Part shown: positions 43,343-53,060 of the stretch, piece by piece
Layout of the letters: each line of letters opens with the position of its first letter
How positions within the stretch are numbered: position 1 is the first letter of the stretch
Source: an uncultured Alphaproteobacteria bacterium
Lineage (GTDB): Bacteria > Pseudomonadota > Alphaproteobacteria > CAAHEQ01 > UBA3637
Direction: 5' to 3'
Assembly (NCBI GenBank): GCA_934202735.1
Contig: CAKPYH010000002.1
Location: 124,001 to 188,000, forward strand
Length of the DNA stretch: 64,000 nt
The notes under the pieces: model-generated
Databases searched by the model: none
What the model was told of the DNA's origin: nothing
Seen by the model: only the letters and a program-made list of their open reading frames with translations
Translations under genes and position numbers: made by a program

Positions 43343-43593
43343 AAAAACATTCGGTTATTATTTCCGGTCATGCAACAAGTTTATCCATAGAGCCTGAATT
43401 TTGGACGGCTTTTACACGCCTGGCCCAGGCCCACAACACCCCTTTATCGCATTTAATTCAGGAAATAGATGATACGCGCACGGGCAATCTTTCCAGTGCG
43501 ATTCGGCTGTATGTCTTAAAATCATACACAGAAATAATAGAAAATAAACAGACCCAAAAGAATCCGATAAACGACAAAGATGCCAAAAGATGA
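43339..43593 (+). CDS. Ribbon-helix-helix domain protein
   Basis: An 84-residue protein: HSVIISGHATSLSIEPEFW (N-terminal strand), AHNTPLSHLIQEID and GNLSSAIRLYVL, the layout of the RHH_4-type domain common beside sspB-like genes in Alphaproteobacteria. DNA binding is likely; the target is unknown. It overlaps sspB by 4 nt and overlaps the convergent uppP by 72 nt at the 3' ends. Confidence 0.8.
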   Translation: MKKHSVIISGHATSLSIEPEFWTAFTRLAQAHNTPLSHLIQEIDDTRTGNLSSAIRLYVLKSYTEIIENKQTQKNPINDKDAKR

Positions 43594-44310
43594 TCGGCGA
43601 ACCCAGCGCATCAAAAAGCGAATCACCAATAATCCCATAACAGCAGACAAACACGTCCCAATCAATGTATCCATATTAAAGATGAGATTCCATTCCCGAT
43701 TACGCCAAGCCAAATAGCACATATAAGCCGCAGCTGCCGATATGGTAGGCACCGATAGCAGCATAGCGAACCGCGTACTCTCCCGCCGACTGAAACCCAG
43801 TGCCCGACAACAAGTAATGGTGATACCGCTACGACTGACCCCGGGTACCAAAGACAGTACCTGCCCCAATCCGATACACAAGGCTTCCAGGGCTGTCATA
43901 GAACGCAAATCCGTCCCTGCATACGTCAACCGATCAGAGATATACAGTAAAATACCGAAGATGATAGACGTACCGGCAATCACAGCAGGTACCCGCAAGT
44001 GCATAATCACTTCCGCACCCAAAGCCCCGCCGACAATAATCGGCAAAGTCGCAATCACTAAATTGCGCGCCAATCGGTGCTCAGGTCCGTTATCAAATAA
44101 ATGGCATACCATTTTATATATATCTTGGTAAAAATAAACCAAAACCGCCAACAAGGTGCCGGCATGCATGGCTACATCAGAAAAGACACCTTGATGCGTC
44201 CAGCCAAAAGACTGAAATAGCAATAAATGCGCAGACGAACTCACCGGAATAAACTCGGTTGCACTTTGGATAAAAGCCAGTAAGAATGTTTGCAGAAAAT
44301 CGGGGGACAT
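43522..44310 (-). CDS. uppP: Undecaprenyl-diphosphatase UppP (BacA)
   Basis: A 262-residue polytopic enzyme that recycles undecaprenyl diphosphate for cell-wall and glycan synthesis. Family motifs: SATEFIPVSSSAHLLLF near the N-terminus and LVPGVSRSGITITCCRALGFSR. AGGAGG lies 5 nt before the ATG, 9 nt after the pgm stop. The last 24 codons overlap the convergent RHH gene. Confidence 0.95.
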   Translation of the reverse strand: MSPDFLQTFLLAFIQSATEFIPVSSSAHLLLFQSFGWTHQGVFSDVAMHAGTLLAVLVYFYQDIYKMVCHLFDNGPEHRLARNLVIATLPIIVGGALGAEVIMHLRVPAVIAGTSIIFGILLYISDRLTYAGTDLRSMTALEALCIGLGQVLSLVPGVSRSGITITCCRALGFSRRESTRFAMLLSVPTISAAAAYMCYLAWRNREWNLIFNMDTLIGTCLSAVMGLLVIRFLMRWVRRSSFGIFVVYRILLGLFIFYYFCV

Positions 44311-44319
44311 TTTTACCTC

Positions 44320-45954
44320 CTAGGTTATCATGTTCGGTTGCTCAAAACCGGTCAGTTGTTTCAAATGACACACATCACGACTGATATCCGCTAAATCGGA
44401 TAAGATATCCGAGGGCGTATGTGTAAATAAAGTGGCATCCTGAACCCGTTTATTCAAATAAACGCGCAGAGTAGCACCGCTGCTACCGGTGCCGGATAAG
44501 CGAAAAACAATGCGGGCATCAGGACCAAAAGAAAGGCATATTCCTTGATTATCTGTTAATTCCTGTGTTACGGGATCGGTGTAAGCAAAGGAAGTGGCTG
44601 CGGTAATTTTTTGCCCTTTAAACACCATACCCGACAGCGTGTTCAAACGTGTTTTTAAATCCGACATCAATGTATCCGCCGCCTGTTTATCAATCCCCTC
44701 ATAGGATTGCAACATAGCAAAAACGCGGCCGTGTTTTTTCCACATATCTGTTGTAATTTCTTCAACATTTTTATGTGTTTGAGCCAAGATGTTCAACCAA
44801 CACAATATCGCCCAGATACCATCTTTTTCCTGCAAATGACAAGACCCGGCACCAAAACTTTCTTCACCACACAAAGCAATTTTTTTCGCCGTCAACAAAT
44901 TACCAAAAAATTTCCACCCCGTTGGCGTTTGATACAAAGCGATTCCTTCTGCAGCGGCCACGAAATCCGCTGCAAATGATGTGGGCATAGACCGCGCCAC
45001 CCCTGTCATTTTAGTAGCATAATAAGGAATAGATTTCAAATACTTGGTTAAAATCGCCAAACTATCGGACGGATTCAAGAAAAAGGATCGCCCCAAGATC
45101 ATGTACCGGTCGCCATCACCATCACTGGCCGCCGCAAAATCGGGGGCGTTGTCTGTATACATTAAATTGACCAGATCATGAGCATGCGTTAAATTGGGTT
45201 CCGGATGCAGTCCCCCGAAGTCCGGTAAAGGCACCGCGTGACGCACCGTCCCCTTTGGTTGCCCGAAAATATCTTCAAAAATGCGCACAGCATAAGGGCC
45301 CGTTACCGCGTTCATGGCATCATACACCATCGTAAAGCCCCTGTCAAATAAGGACTGTATTTTTTTGAAATCAAAAATTTGCCGCATATAGGCCACATAA
45401 TCATCAACCGGATCAATGACCTGAATTGTTGTTTGACCAAACACTTGTTCTCCGATAACAGACAAATCAATATCCGGAATATCTACGGACCAGAAATGAT
45501 CTATTGTTTTGGCCCGAGCCGCAAAACGATCCGTCATCTCACGTGGAGCCGGCGCGCCATGTTCATTATCATATTTAATACCGAAATCACCATTCGGCCC
45601 GCCGGGATTATGACTGGCCGACAATATAAACCCGCCAACCGCTTGATATTTCACAATAATATGTGAAGAAGCGGGTGTGGACAATAAACCGTTTTGCCCT
45701 ACAATAACCCGCCCGCATTGGTTGGCAATCGCTAATTTTAAAATGGATTGAACGGCATGATCATTATAATACCGGCCGTCTCCACCCACAACAAGCGTTT
45801 TTCCTTCAAAGCCGTCCAAACAATCAAAAACCGCTTGAACAAAGTTTTCTACATAATACTTTTGCTTAACAACCGAGACTTTTTTCCGCAAGCCGGAAGT
45901 TCCCGGTATTTGATCCTGGTAAGGTGTTGTTTTTACAGCCGTAATTTCCATCAT
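44320..45954 (-). CDS. pgm: Phosphoglucomutase (alpha-D-glucose-phosphate-specific)
   Basis: A 544-residue enzyme interconverting glucose-1-phosphate and glucose-6-phosphate. Active-site Ser at about 114 in LSASHNPGGPNGDFG, metal loop DGDGDRYM, sugar loop CGEESFGAGS and the C-terminal phosphate loop RLSGTGSSGATLR. It provides or consumes glucose-1-phosphate for glycogen (glgB and glgX in this window) and for sugar nucleotides. AAAGGA lies before the ATG. Confidence 0.96.
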   Translation of the reverse strand: MMEITAVKTTPYQDQIPGTSGLRKKVSVVKQKYYVENFVQAVFDCLDGFEGKTLVVGGDGRYYNDHAVQSILKLAIANQCGRVIVGQNGLLSTPASSHIIVKYQAVGGFILSASHNPGGPNGDFGIKYDNEHGAPAPREMTDRFAARAKTIDHFWSVDIPDIDLSVIGEQVFGQTTIQVIDPVDDYVAYMRQIFDFKKIQSLFDRGFTMVYDAMNAVTGPYAVRIFEDIFGQPKGTVRHAVPLPDFGGLHPEPNLTHAHDLVNLMYTDNAPDFAAASDGDGDRYMILGRSFFLNPSDSLAILTKYLKSIPYYATKMTGVARSMPTSFAADFVAAAEGIALYQTPTGWKFFGNLLTAKKIALCGEESFGAGSCHLQEKDGIWAILCWLNILAQTHKNVEEITTDMWKKHGRVFAMLQSYEGIDKQAADTLMSDLKTRLNTLSGMVFKGQKITAATSFAYTDPVTQELTDNQGICLSFGPDARIVFRLSGTGSSGATLRVYLNKRVQDATLFTHTPSDILSDLADISRDVCHLKQLTGFEQPNMIT

Positions 45955-45992
45955 CTAATCCTTTCGCCTGACCTATGCCTGACATTATCGGA

Positions 45993-46796
45993 TTATTGTA
46001 TAGCACGACTTCCTTCTAAAAACAAGTCCTCACCCCAGATATTTTTTAATAAAACACTCAATTCCTGACGTGCCGTGTGCGAAGAAACGGTATGAACCGC
46101 TTGAACATTACTGTCATGAAAATCCAGCATTGTTAAACCTTTCAGGAATAATTCCCGAAACACAACCCGTTCGGAGATTCCGCCGGCAACATTGAAATGA
46201 ACCCGCCGGGATAAAGCATTTAACAAAATAGACATGTTTTGTGAGTTTTTGCTTTTACTGTACAACAGCCGATTACGCACAACAATCCAGTTAATCGGCG
46301 GTTTACGTTCCATCATGCGTTGTTGCCGAATTTCCCAAACCGTTTGCGAAAAGTGGCTGGGACCTTTAATCCGCAAGGTATCACTATCCACATTCGCCAA
46401 CACATCCAAATCCATCAGCGAATCGTTCAAGGGGGTTACCAGGCATCCCGCCAAAATCATCGCCTGTCGTCCCAGTTCGGTGTGAGCCCCCGGGGTATCA
46501 ATGACAATGGCATCTACGGTATTCAGGACCTTTTCTACCTGGCCACGCAAGGTGTATATTTGATTGATATCATCTGTCCAACAGGTATGTGTCGGCACCG
46601 GCAACGGGATATTCCGTTCTTGGGCAAACGTTTTTCTATTTTCAATATAGTGGCTTAAACTTCCCTGGTGGGCATCCAAATCAAATGATGCCACTTGCTT
46701 ACCGGCACGCAGTAAAGCCACAATCGTATGCATGGCCAACGTAGATTTACCCGTACCACCTTTTTCATTCGCGAAAACAATAATTTTTGCCGTCAT
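45993..46796 (-). CDS. mipZ: Division-plane positioning ATPase MipZ
   Basis: A 267-residue ParA/MinD-type ATPase. Deviant Walker A is NEKGGTGKST (10-19), followed by ASFDLDAHQGSLSHYIENR and VIDTPGAHTELGR. MipZ forms gradients from the ParB-bound origin and inhibits FtsZ away from midcell; it is typical of Alphaproteobacteria. I chose ATG 46796, matching the family start; the frame runs 14 codons further upstream. An inverted repeat AAATGAT/ATCATTT lies upstream at about 46840-46866. Confidence 0.92.
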   Translation of the reverse strand: MTAKIIVFANEKGGTGKSTLAMHTIVALLRAGKQVASFDLDAHQGSLSHYIENRKTFAQERNIPLPVPTHTCWTDDINQIYTLRGQVEKVLNTVDAIVIDTPGAHTELGRQAMILAGCLVTPLNDSLMDLDVLANVDSDTLRIKGPSHFSQTVWEIRQQRMMERKPPINWIVVRNRLLYSKSKNSQNMSILLNALSRRVHFNVAGGISERVVFRELFLKGLTMLDFHDSNVQAVHTVSSHTARQELSVLLKNIWGEDLFLEGSRAIQ

Positions 46797-46904
46797 TTTA
46801 TCCGTATCCTTTTGTTTGCAAGGACGCATATATACCATAAATGATACTGATTGTCAATAATCATTTCGGAAATTTTGACAAAATTTTAATATAGACGATT
46901 TTGA

Positions 46905-47402
46905 TTACTCGTTATCAAGACCACCACGCCGCAATGTTCGCCGCAAGTGATAGACTTCAACGGGTTCGCCGTATAATTTCATTGATATGCGCCGTTGATT
47001 GGGATCACTATACTTGTGCATAAAGCGTTCACGCGCGACTTGATAAGCCCGATTTTGAGCCATAAAGGGTTCAAACGTTTCAAACTCGTTGAGACGAGAC
47101 TTTCTATCTATACCGGCCAACCGATGGCCAAAACAAATTTTTCCGGCTTCATGCATCAAATGATAACATAAAGCCCCTTGTTCGGAATGTGGATCCTTTT
47201 TATACATATCGGCAACAACAGGACCGGCCACGCCACAAATCCTGTGAACCAATAACTTATTCCCCAAGGCATACAATCCCGGAACAGCCTTAATCATTTT
47301 TAAGGCATTGCTTGGTGTCATAACGGCTTTTTCTTCCGCAATCGCATTCAGGTGGTGTACAATTTTTTTTGCTAATTCTGCATCTATTACATTTGTGGTC
47401 AT
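46905..47402 (-). CDS. Hypothetical protein (165 aa)
   Basis: A soluble, His/Lys-rich helical protein that I do not recognise. It starts MTTNVIDAELAKKIVHHL and contains KMIKAVPGLYALGNKLLVHR and ALCYHLMHEAGKICFGHRL. AAAGGAG lies 9 nt before ATG 47402, which I prefer over the first in-frame start 18 codons upstream. It is divergent from htpG. Confidence 0.65.
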   Translation of the reverse strand: MTTNVIDAELAKKIVHHLNAIAEEKAVMTPSNALKMIKAVPGLYALGNKLLVHRICGVAGPVVADMYKKDPHSEQGALCYHLMHEAGKICFGHRLAGIDRKSRLNEFETFEPFMAQNRAYQVARERFMHKYSDPNQRRISMKLYGEPVEVYHLRRTLRRGGLDNE

Positions 47403-47464
47403 GGTTATTTCTCCTTTAACTATTTTCATTATATCACTTTTTTTAGAAAAAGTCAATCCAAACC

Positions 47465-47492
47465 CTTGAAACCCCTGAAAACAGCCCTATAT
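47465..47492 (+). promoter_or_regulatory. Heat-shock (RpoH-type) promoter of htpG
   Basis: CTTGAAA, 13 nt, CCCTATAT, close to the sigma-32 consensus (CTTGAAA and CCCCATNT with 11-16 nt). It lies 38 nt before the htpG ATG. Seen only here among the chaperone and protease genes of this window. Confidence 0.75.
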
Positions 47493-47530
47493 ATCCCCAA
47501 AATAAGATGGTATGTAAAGGAGAAAATACG

Positions 47531-49408
47531 ATGACCACAAATAAAAAAACAGAGACCATGATGTTTCAGGCGGAAGTTGCCAAAGTTTTGGATATTGTTA
47601 TCCATTCCCTATATTCCAACCATGAAATCTTTTTGCGGGAATTGATTTCTAATGCATCGGATGCGTGTGATAAATTACGCTATGCCGTTCTGACTCACCC
47701 CGATTTGGCTTCCCGGGAACCTCTGACAATTAAAATTACACCGAATGTTAAAGAAAAAACATTGACGATTACCGACAACGGCATCGGTATGAACAAAGAT
47801 GATTTAATCAATCACTTGGGTACTATCGCCCGTTCCGGATCGGCAGAATTTGTGAAAAACCTGACCGGAGATAAGCAAAAGGATATGGCGTTAATCGGAC
47901 AGTTCGGAGTCGGCTTTTACGCTTCGTTTATGGTGGCGGACCGTGTGATTGTGCGTACATGCAAAGCCGGTGAAACAACCGGTTGGGTGTGGGAATCTGA
48001 CGGAACCGGATCTTTTTCTATTCGGGAAGATAAAACGGCCCACCGAGGCACCGCCGTTACGGTTTATTTGAAATCAGATATGACCGAGTATCTGGAACCT
48101 ATCCGTATCCGACATTTAATCAAACAATATTCCGATCATGTGGCGTGGCCGATTCTTTTAGTATCCGATGGGAAAGAGGAGACAATCAATGAAGTCGGGG
48201 CCTTGTGGACTCGCAATAAAAGCGATATTACCGATGTTCAGTATCGGGATTTCTACCAATCCGTTTCGCATGCATTTGATACCCCATGGATGACATTGCA
48301 TTATAAAGCCGAAGGGGTTATTGATTATACGGCCCTGCTCTTTATACCGACCAAGCCGCCGTTTAATTTATTCCAGCCGGATCGGAAATCGGGGATTCAA
48401 TTTTACACCAACAAAGTCTTTATTACCGATGATATGAAAGATTTAATGCCTTATTTCCTGCGGTTTATGACGGGCGTGATTGACACAAACGATCTGCCCT
48501 TGAATGTCAGCCGTGAAATGCTGCAAAAAACACCGGTGATGGCCAAAATCCGCAAAGGTATTGTCCACAAGGTCTTGGCTGCTTTGAAAAAACGGGCAGA
48601 AAAACCGGAAGATTATAAACTCTTTTGGGACAGCTTTGGTATTGTTTTCAAAGAAGGATTATATGAACCGAGTGATGAACGGGCCGAGATTGCCGCATTA
48701 TGTCGTTTTCACTCTACCGCCGGTGAAACCTTGGTGAGTTTTGATGAATATATCAATCGCATGAAGCCCGAACAGGAAAACATTTACTATCTGACCGGAA
48801 CGGATTTGGAGACTTTAAAAACAAACCCGCAGTTGGAAGGTTTTGCGGCCCGTGGTATTGAGGTCTTATTGTTGACCGATCCGATTGATGAATTTTGGGT
48901 GCAAACATATTCGGAACACAAGGGGAAACATATTGTATCCGTTATGCATGCCAAAGATGATGTCGCTAAAATCAAACCGCAGCAAAACGAAGCAACACCG
49001 ACTTTGGACAAAACAACGGGTGAAAATTTAATCAAACGTGTGAAAGCCGTTTTAGGCGATTCGGTCGGCGTAGTACAAATGACGGATCGTTTAACCAAAA
49101 GTCCGATGGCGCTGATTACGCCGGAAGGACAGATGAGTTTGAATTTGGAGCGCCTGATGAAAATACACGGGCAATCCACTCAGTTTGACAGCACCAGAAT
49201 CTTGGAAATAAATACGCATCATCCTGTGATTGCAAAGTTGGCCGAACTGCTAAATCAGGCGGGTTCAGAACAAATCGTCTCCGACAGTATCATCGTCTTG
49301 TTTAATCAAACCCTGATGGCGGAAGGAGAACCGGTCCGCAATCCGGCTGACTTTACCGAACGTCTGACGCGTTTGGTTATGAAAGGATTAAACACACCGA
49401 CAACATAA
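47531..49408 (+). CDS. htpG: Chaperone HtpG (Hsp90)
   Basis: A 625-residue Hsp90. The N-terminal GHKL ATPase has IFLRELISNASDACDKLRY, LTITDNGIGM and GQFGVGFYASFMVAD; the middle domain has GVIDTNDLPLNVSREMLQ; the C-terminal dimer domain follows. I chose ATG 47531, preceded by AAAGGAG, over an in-frame ATG eight codons earlier. A sigma-32-type promoter precedes it. Confidence 0.97.
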   Translation: MTTNKKTETMMFQAEVAKVLDIVIHSLYSNHEIFLRELISNASDACDKLRYAVLTHPDLASREPLTIKITPNVKEKTLTITDNGIGMNKDDLINHLGTIARSGSAEFVKNLTGDKQKDMALIGQFGVGFYASFMVADRVIVRTCKAGETTGWVWESDGTGSFSIREDKTAHRGTAVTVYLKSDMTEYLEPIRIRHLIKQYSDHVAWPILLVSDGKEETINEVGALWTRNKSDITDVQYRDFYQSVSHAFDTPWMTLHYKAEGVIDYTALLFIPTKPPFNLFQPDRKSGIQFYTNKVFITDDMKDLMPYFLRFMTGVIDTNDLPLNVSREMLQKTPVMAKIRKGIVHKVLAALKKRAEKPEDYKLFWDSFGIVFKEGLYEPSDERAEIAALCRFHSTAGETLVSFDEYINRMKPEQENIYYLTGTDLETLKTNPQLEGFAARGIEVLLLTDPIDEFWVQTYSEHKGKHIVSVMHAKDDVAKIKPQQNEATPTLDKTTGENLIKRVKAVLGDSVGVVQMTDRLTKSPMALITPEGQMSLNLERLMKIHGQSTQFDSTRILEINTHHPVIAKLAELLNQAGSEQIVSDSIIVLFNQTLMAEGEPVRNPADFTERLTRLVMKGLNTPTT

Positions 49409-49499
49409 ACTTTTTTTAAAAAAGATCATAAAAAAACTTTCCTTTTATTATAGAGTATGATATAAGGAATGTTATCTTTATTAAAAAAAGGAAAAAATA

Positions 49500-50567
49500 A
49501 TGAAACAAAAAATTGAAACACTCAAGCCGGAATTATTGGCTGCTATCTCTGCCGCCGATTCTTTACAGGCTTTAGATGATATTCGTGTGGCAGCCGTAGG
49601 CAAAAACGGACGCATTACGGCCCTGATGAAAACACTGGGGAGTTTGGAACCGGAAGAACGTAAGCAAGCCGGTCAACTGCTCAATGTTTTCAAAAATGAA
49701 ATTACGATGGCTTTAGACACCCGTAAAACCGCATTGGAAACTCAGGAAATGAATGCTCGGCTAGCGGCCGAAAGTGTAGATATCACCCTTCCCTGTCGCC
49801 CGGAAACAAATTCGGGACGCATTCACCCGATTTCACAAACAATTGAAGAAGCATTAACCATTTTTGCACAGATGGGATTTGAACTGGCCGAAGGCCCCGA
49901 TATTGAAGATGATTGGCATAATTTTGAAGCCCTGAATATGCCGCCGGCACATCCGGCCCGACAAATGCAGGCTACTTTCTTTTTTGATAATCAAATGATG
50001 TTACGTACGCAAACATCCGGGGTTCAGATTCGTACTATGGAAAACAAAAAACCCCCTATTAAAATCGTATGCCCCGGTCGGACATATCGGCGAGATTATG
50101 ATGCCACACATACCCCTATGTTTCATCAAATAGAAGGCTTGGTGATTGATGAAAAGACGAATTTAGCCAATTTGCGAACCGTTTTGATTGAGTTTTTCAA
50201 ACTGTTCTTTGAAACCAATGATGTGCAAGTTCGCTTTCGCCCTTCTTATTTCCCGTTCACAGAACCGTCTTACGAAATGGATTTGGGCGGTGTTATGGCC
50301 CGCAATGTCGGCAAAGAATGGTTGGAATTATTAGGCTGTGGCATGGTTGATCCCCGGGTTCTAAAAAACTGTGGCATTGACCCGGACAAGTATCAAGGTT
50401 TCGCTTTTGGGATCGGGCTAGACCGCCTGGCCATGATGAAGTATGGCATTAAAGATTTAAGACAAATGTTTGAAAGTAATATGAAATGGATTAAACACTA
50501 TGGCTTTTTACCGTTAGATATTCCAACAGTAACCAGCGGTTTATCCATGAACGGAGGCAGAAAATGA
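49500..50567 (+). CDS. pheS: Phenylalanyl-tRNA synthetase alpha subunit
   Basis: A 355-residue class II subunit: N-terminal coiled coil (about 1-90), HPISQTIEEALTIFAQMGFE, the motif 2 region CPGRTYRRDYDATHTPMFHQIEG, and motif 3 GFAFGIGLDRLAMMKYG. Upstream, the 17-mer AAAAAAACTTTCCTTTT also occurs before glgB. It overlaps pheT by 4 nt. Confidence 0.97.
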   Translation: MKQKIETLKPELLAAISAADSLQALDDIRVAAVGKNGRITALMKTLGSLEPEERKQAGQLLNVFKNEITMALDTRKTALETQEMNARLAAESVDITLPCRPETNSGRIHPISQTIEEALTIFAQMGFELAEGPDIEDDWHNFEALNMPPAHPARQMQATFFFDNQMMLRTQTSGVQIRTMENKKPPIKIVCPGRTYRRDYDATHTPMFHQIEGLVIDEKTNLANLRTVLIEFFKLFFETNDVQVRFRPSYFPFTEPSYEMDLGGVMARNVGKEWLELLGCGMVDPRVLKNCGIDPDKYQGFAFGIGLDRLAMMKYGIKDLRQMFESNMKWIKHYGFLPLDIPTVTSGLSMNGGRK

Positions 50568-52924
50568 AGTTTGGTTTATCCACCCTGAAAAAATACTTGG
50601 ATACAACGGCCACCCCAAAAGAATTGGCCGACAAAATGACGGCTATCGGTTTAGAAGTGGAGGACTTACAGGATTTATCCGATTCGCTGAAAGGATTTGT
50701 GCTGGCCGAAATTAAAACGGTAGCCCCGCACCCGAATGCGGATCGCCTGCATATTTTAACTGTCTTTGATGGTCAAAATGATATACAAATCGTGTGTGGC
50801 GCACCTAATGTACGTCCGGGATTGAAATCTATCCTGGCTAAACCGGGGTGTTATATAGCCCTGTTCAATGAAACGATTAAGGCAGGTAAAATACGCGGTA
50901 TAACATCCGATGGCATGATGTGTGCCCCCGATGAATTGGGTATCGGTACCGAACATGCCGGTATTATTGAAATTGAAACTGATCTGCCGGCCGGTACACC
51001 TGCGGCAGATGCCCTGAAAGCCGATGTATTGTTTGATGTCAATATCACACCCAATCGTCCGGATTGTTTGGGGGTCAAAGGGATTGCCCGGGATTTATCC
51101 GCCACCGGAATCGGGACCCTGATTGATACACCTGTCCCCGTCATAAAAGGGCAGTTTCCATCGCCGATTCAGGTCGCTGTAACAGATGACGCTTGTCCGA
51201 TTTATACGGGGCGCTACATTCGTAATGTTCAAAACGGGGAAAGTCCCGAATGGATGAAGCAGGCTTTAATTGCCGCCGGCTTACGACCGATTTCAACCTT
51301 GGTGGATATCACAAACTATCTCAACATTGCCGAATGTCGGCCTTTACACGTTTTTGATGCCGATAAAGTACGGGGTGTGATTACGGCTCGTGCGGCCAAA
51401 GACGGTGAAAAATTGATGGCCTTGGACGATAAAGAATACACATTGACATCCGATATGTGTGTGATTGCCGATGACAACGGTCCCCAAAGCATTGCCGGTA
51501 TTATGGGTGGTATTGACACGGCTGTCTCTAAACAAACTCGCAACGTCTTTTTGGAAAGTGCTTATTTCAAGCCCGAAGCCATTGCCAAAACGGGTGTCAA
51601 GACCGGAGCCGTATCTGATTCACGAAGTCGTTTTGAACGTGGTATTGATCCGCAAAGTTGTACCGATGACAATGCACGGGCCACGCAAATGATTTTAGAC
51701 CTGTGCGGTGGTGAACCATCCGATATAGTCGTTGCAGGATCGGCACCGGATTGTACCCGTATCATTGACTTTGATTTTAACGAAATTAAACGTCTTATCG
51801 GTATGGACGTACCGGAAAAGGCAACAACCGACATTCTCACAAAGCTGGGGTTTGGAATCAACGGGCACAAAATAACGATCCCATCGTGGCGTATTCATGA
51901 TATTTCTACGTCGGCCGACCTGGTAGAAGAAGTGGCCCGTATTTACGGGTTGGATACCCTGCCCGATGCACCGATGCGTTCGGATACATTGCCTACCGGT
52001 GTTTTAATGCCGCACCAACGGCGAGAAGCTGCCGTTCGGCGTGCCTTAGCCGCACGAGGTTTATGTCAAGCCATAACATGGTCCTTTATGGATTCGCGAT
52101 TGGCACAGTATTTTGGCAGTAAGAATTTAAAACTGTCCAATCCTATTGCGTCTGATTTAGACGAAATGCGTCCCAGTTTAGTCCCCAATTTATTATCCGC
52201 CGTCAAACGGAATCAAGACATGGGAACACGGGATGTACAACTGTTTGAAGTCGGTCCGGAGTTTACCGATATTGTACCGGGTTCGCAACGATTAGTGGCG
52301 TGTACGGTACGGGCGGGTTCTTGGACACCCAAACACTGGCTACAACCGACACGCGATGTGGATGTGTTTGATGCCAAAGCCGATGCATTGGCCGCTTTGG
52401 CTGCCATAGATGCCCCTTGTAATACGCAGGTATTCCGGAATGCACCCGTGTGGTATCATCCGGGACGATCCGGCAGTATTCAACTGGGGAAAAACATTGT
52501 TGCTGTGTTTGGGGACATTCATCCGATGGTCTTAAAAGCCTTTGACATTAAAACACCGGTATGTGCCTGTGAAGTTTATATGGATATGGTACCGGCCGCC
52601 AAAGCCAAAGGTAAAATGCAAAAGCCGTTAAAGTTATCAGACTTGATGCCTTTGACCCGTGATTTTGCGTTTGTTATGGATAAAAATGTTGATGCAGCCA
52701 AAGTTATTGCAGCCATAGAAAATGCCGATCGCAACTTGATTACCGATGTCAATGTCTTTGATGAATACGAAGGGGATCATTTACCTGCCGGTAAAAAATC
52801 TTTGGCGATACAGGTAACCATTCAACCAACGGATAAAACGTTAACGGATGCCGATATTGAAGTATTATCCACCCAGATCATCAACTTGGTGGCCCGCAAT
52901 ACCGGTGCCGTATTACGTTCCTAA
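50564..52924 (+). CDS. pheT: Phenylalanyl-tRNA synthetase beta subunit
   Basis: A 786-residue subunit with the N-terminal EMAP/tRNA-binding domain (VAPHPNADRLHILTV), editing B3/B4 domain (DVNITPNRPDCLGV), a B5 domain, catalytic-like core, and the C-terminal ferredoxin-fold anticodon-binding domain. The (alpha-beta)2 enzyme charges tRNA-Phe. ATG overlaps the pheS stop. A strong terminator follows. Confidence 0.97.
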   Translation: MKFGLSTLKKYLDTTATPKELADKMTAIGLEVEDLQDLSDSLKGFVLAEIKTVAPHPNADRLHILTVFDGQNDIQIVCGAPNVRPGLKSILAKPGCYIALFNETIKAGKIRGITSDGMMCAPDELGIGTEHAGIIEIETDLPAGTPAADALKADVLFDVNITPNRPDCLGVKGIARDLSATGIGTLIDTPVPVIKGQFPSPIQVAVTDDACPIYTGRYIRNVQNGESPEWMKQALIAAGLRPISTLVDITNYLNIAECRPLHVFDADKVRGVITARAAKDGEKLMALDDKEYTLTSDMCVIADDNGPQSIAGIMGGIDTAVSKQTRNVFLESAYFKPEAIAKTGVKTGAVSDSRSRFERGIDPQSCTDDNARATQMILDLCGGEPSDIVVAGSAPDCTRIIDFDFNEIKRLIGMDVPEKATTDILTKLGFGINGHKITIPSWRIHDISTSADLVEEVARIYGLDTLPDAPMRSDTLPTGVLMPHQRREAAVRRALAARGLCQAITWSFMDSRLAQYFGSKNLKLSNPIASDLDEMRPSLVPNLLSAVKRNQDMGTRDVQLFEVGPEFTDIVPGSQRLVACTVRAGSWTPKHWLQPTRDVDVFDAKADALAALAAIDAPCNTQVFRNAPVWYHPGRSGSIQLGKNIVAVFGDIHPMVLKAFDIKTPVCACEVYMDMVPAAKAKGKMQKPLKLSDLMPLTRDFAFVMDKNVDAAKVIAAIENADRNLITDVNVFDEYEGDHLPAGKKSLAIQVTIQPTDKTLTDADIEVLSTQIINLVARNTGAVLRS

Positions 52925-52939
52925 GGATAAGGCACATTA

Positions 52940-52973
52940 ACAACCGTTGCCCGATCAGGCAACGGTTGTTTTT
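52940..52973 (+). terminator. Terminator of pheST
   Basis: ACAACCGTTGCC / GGCAACGGTTGT, 6-nt loop, followed by TTTT: a 12-bp perfect stem. Confidence 0.88.
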
Positions 52974-53060
52974 GTTTCGGAAACACAGATACGGCGATAA
53001 AAAATATTTGCAAAAGATCAAAAAATGGTTTATATTTGAACTATCATGAAAGGATTGCCT

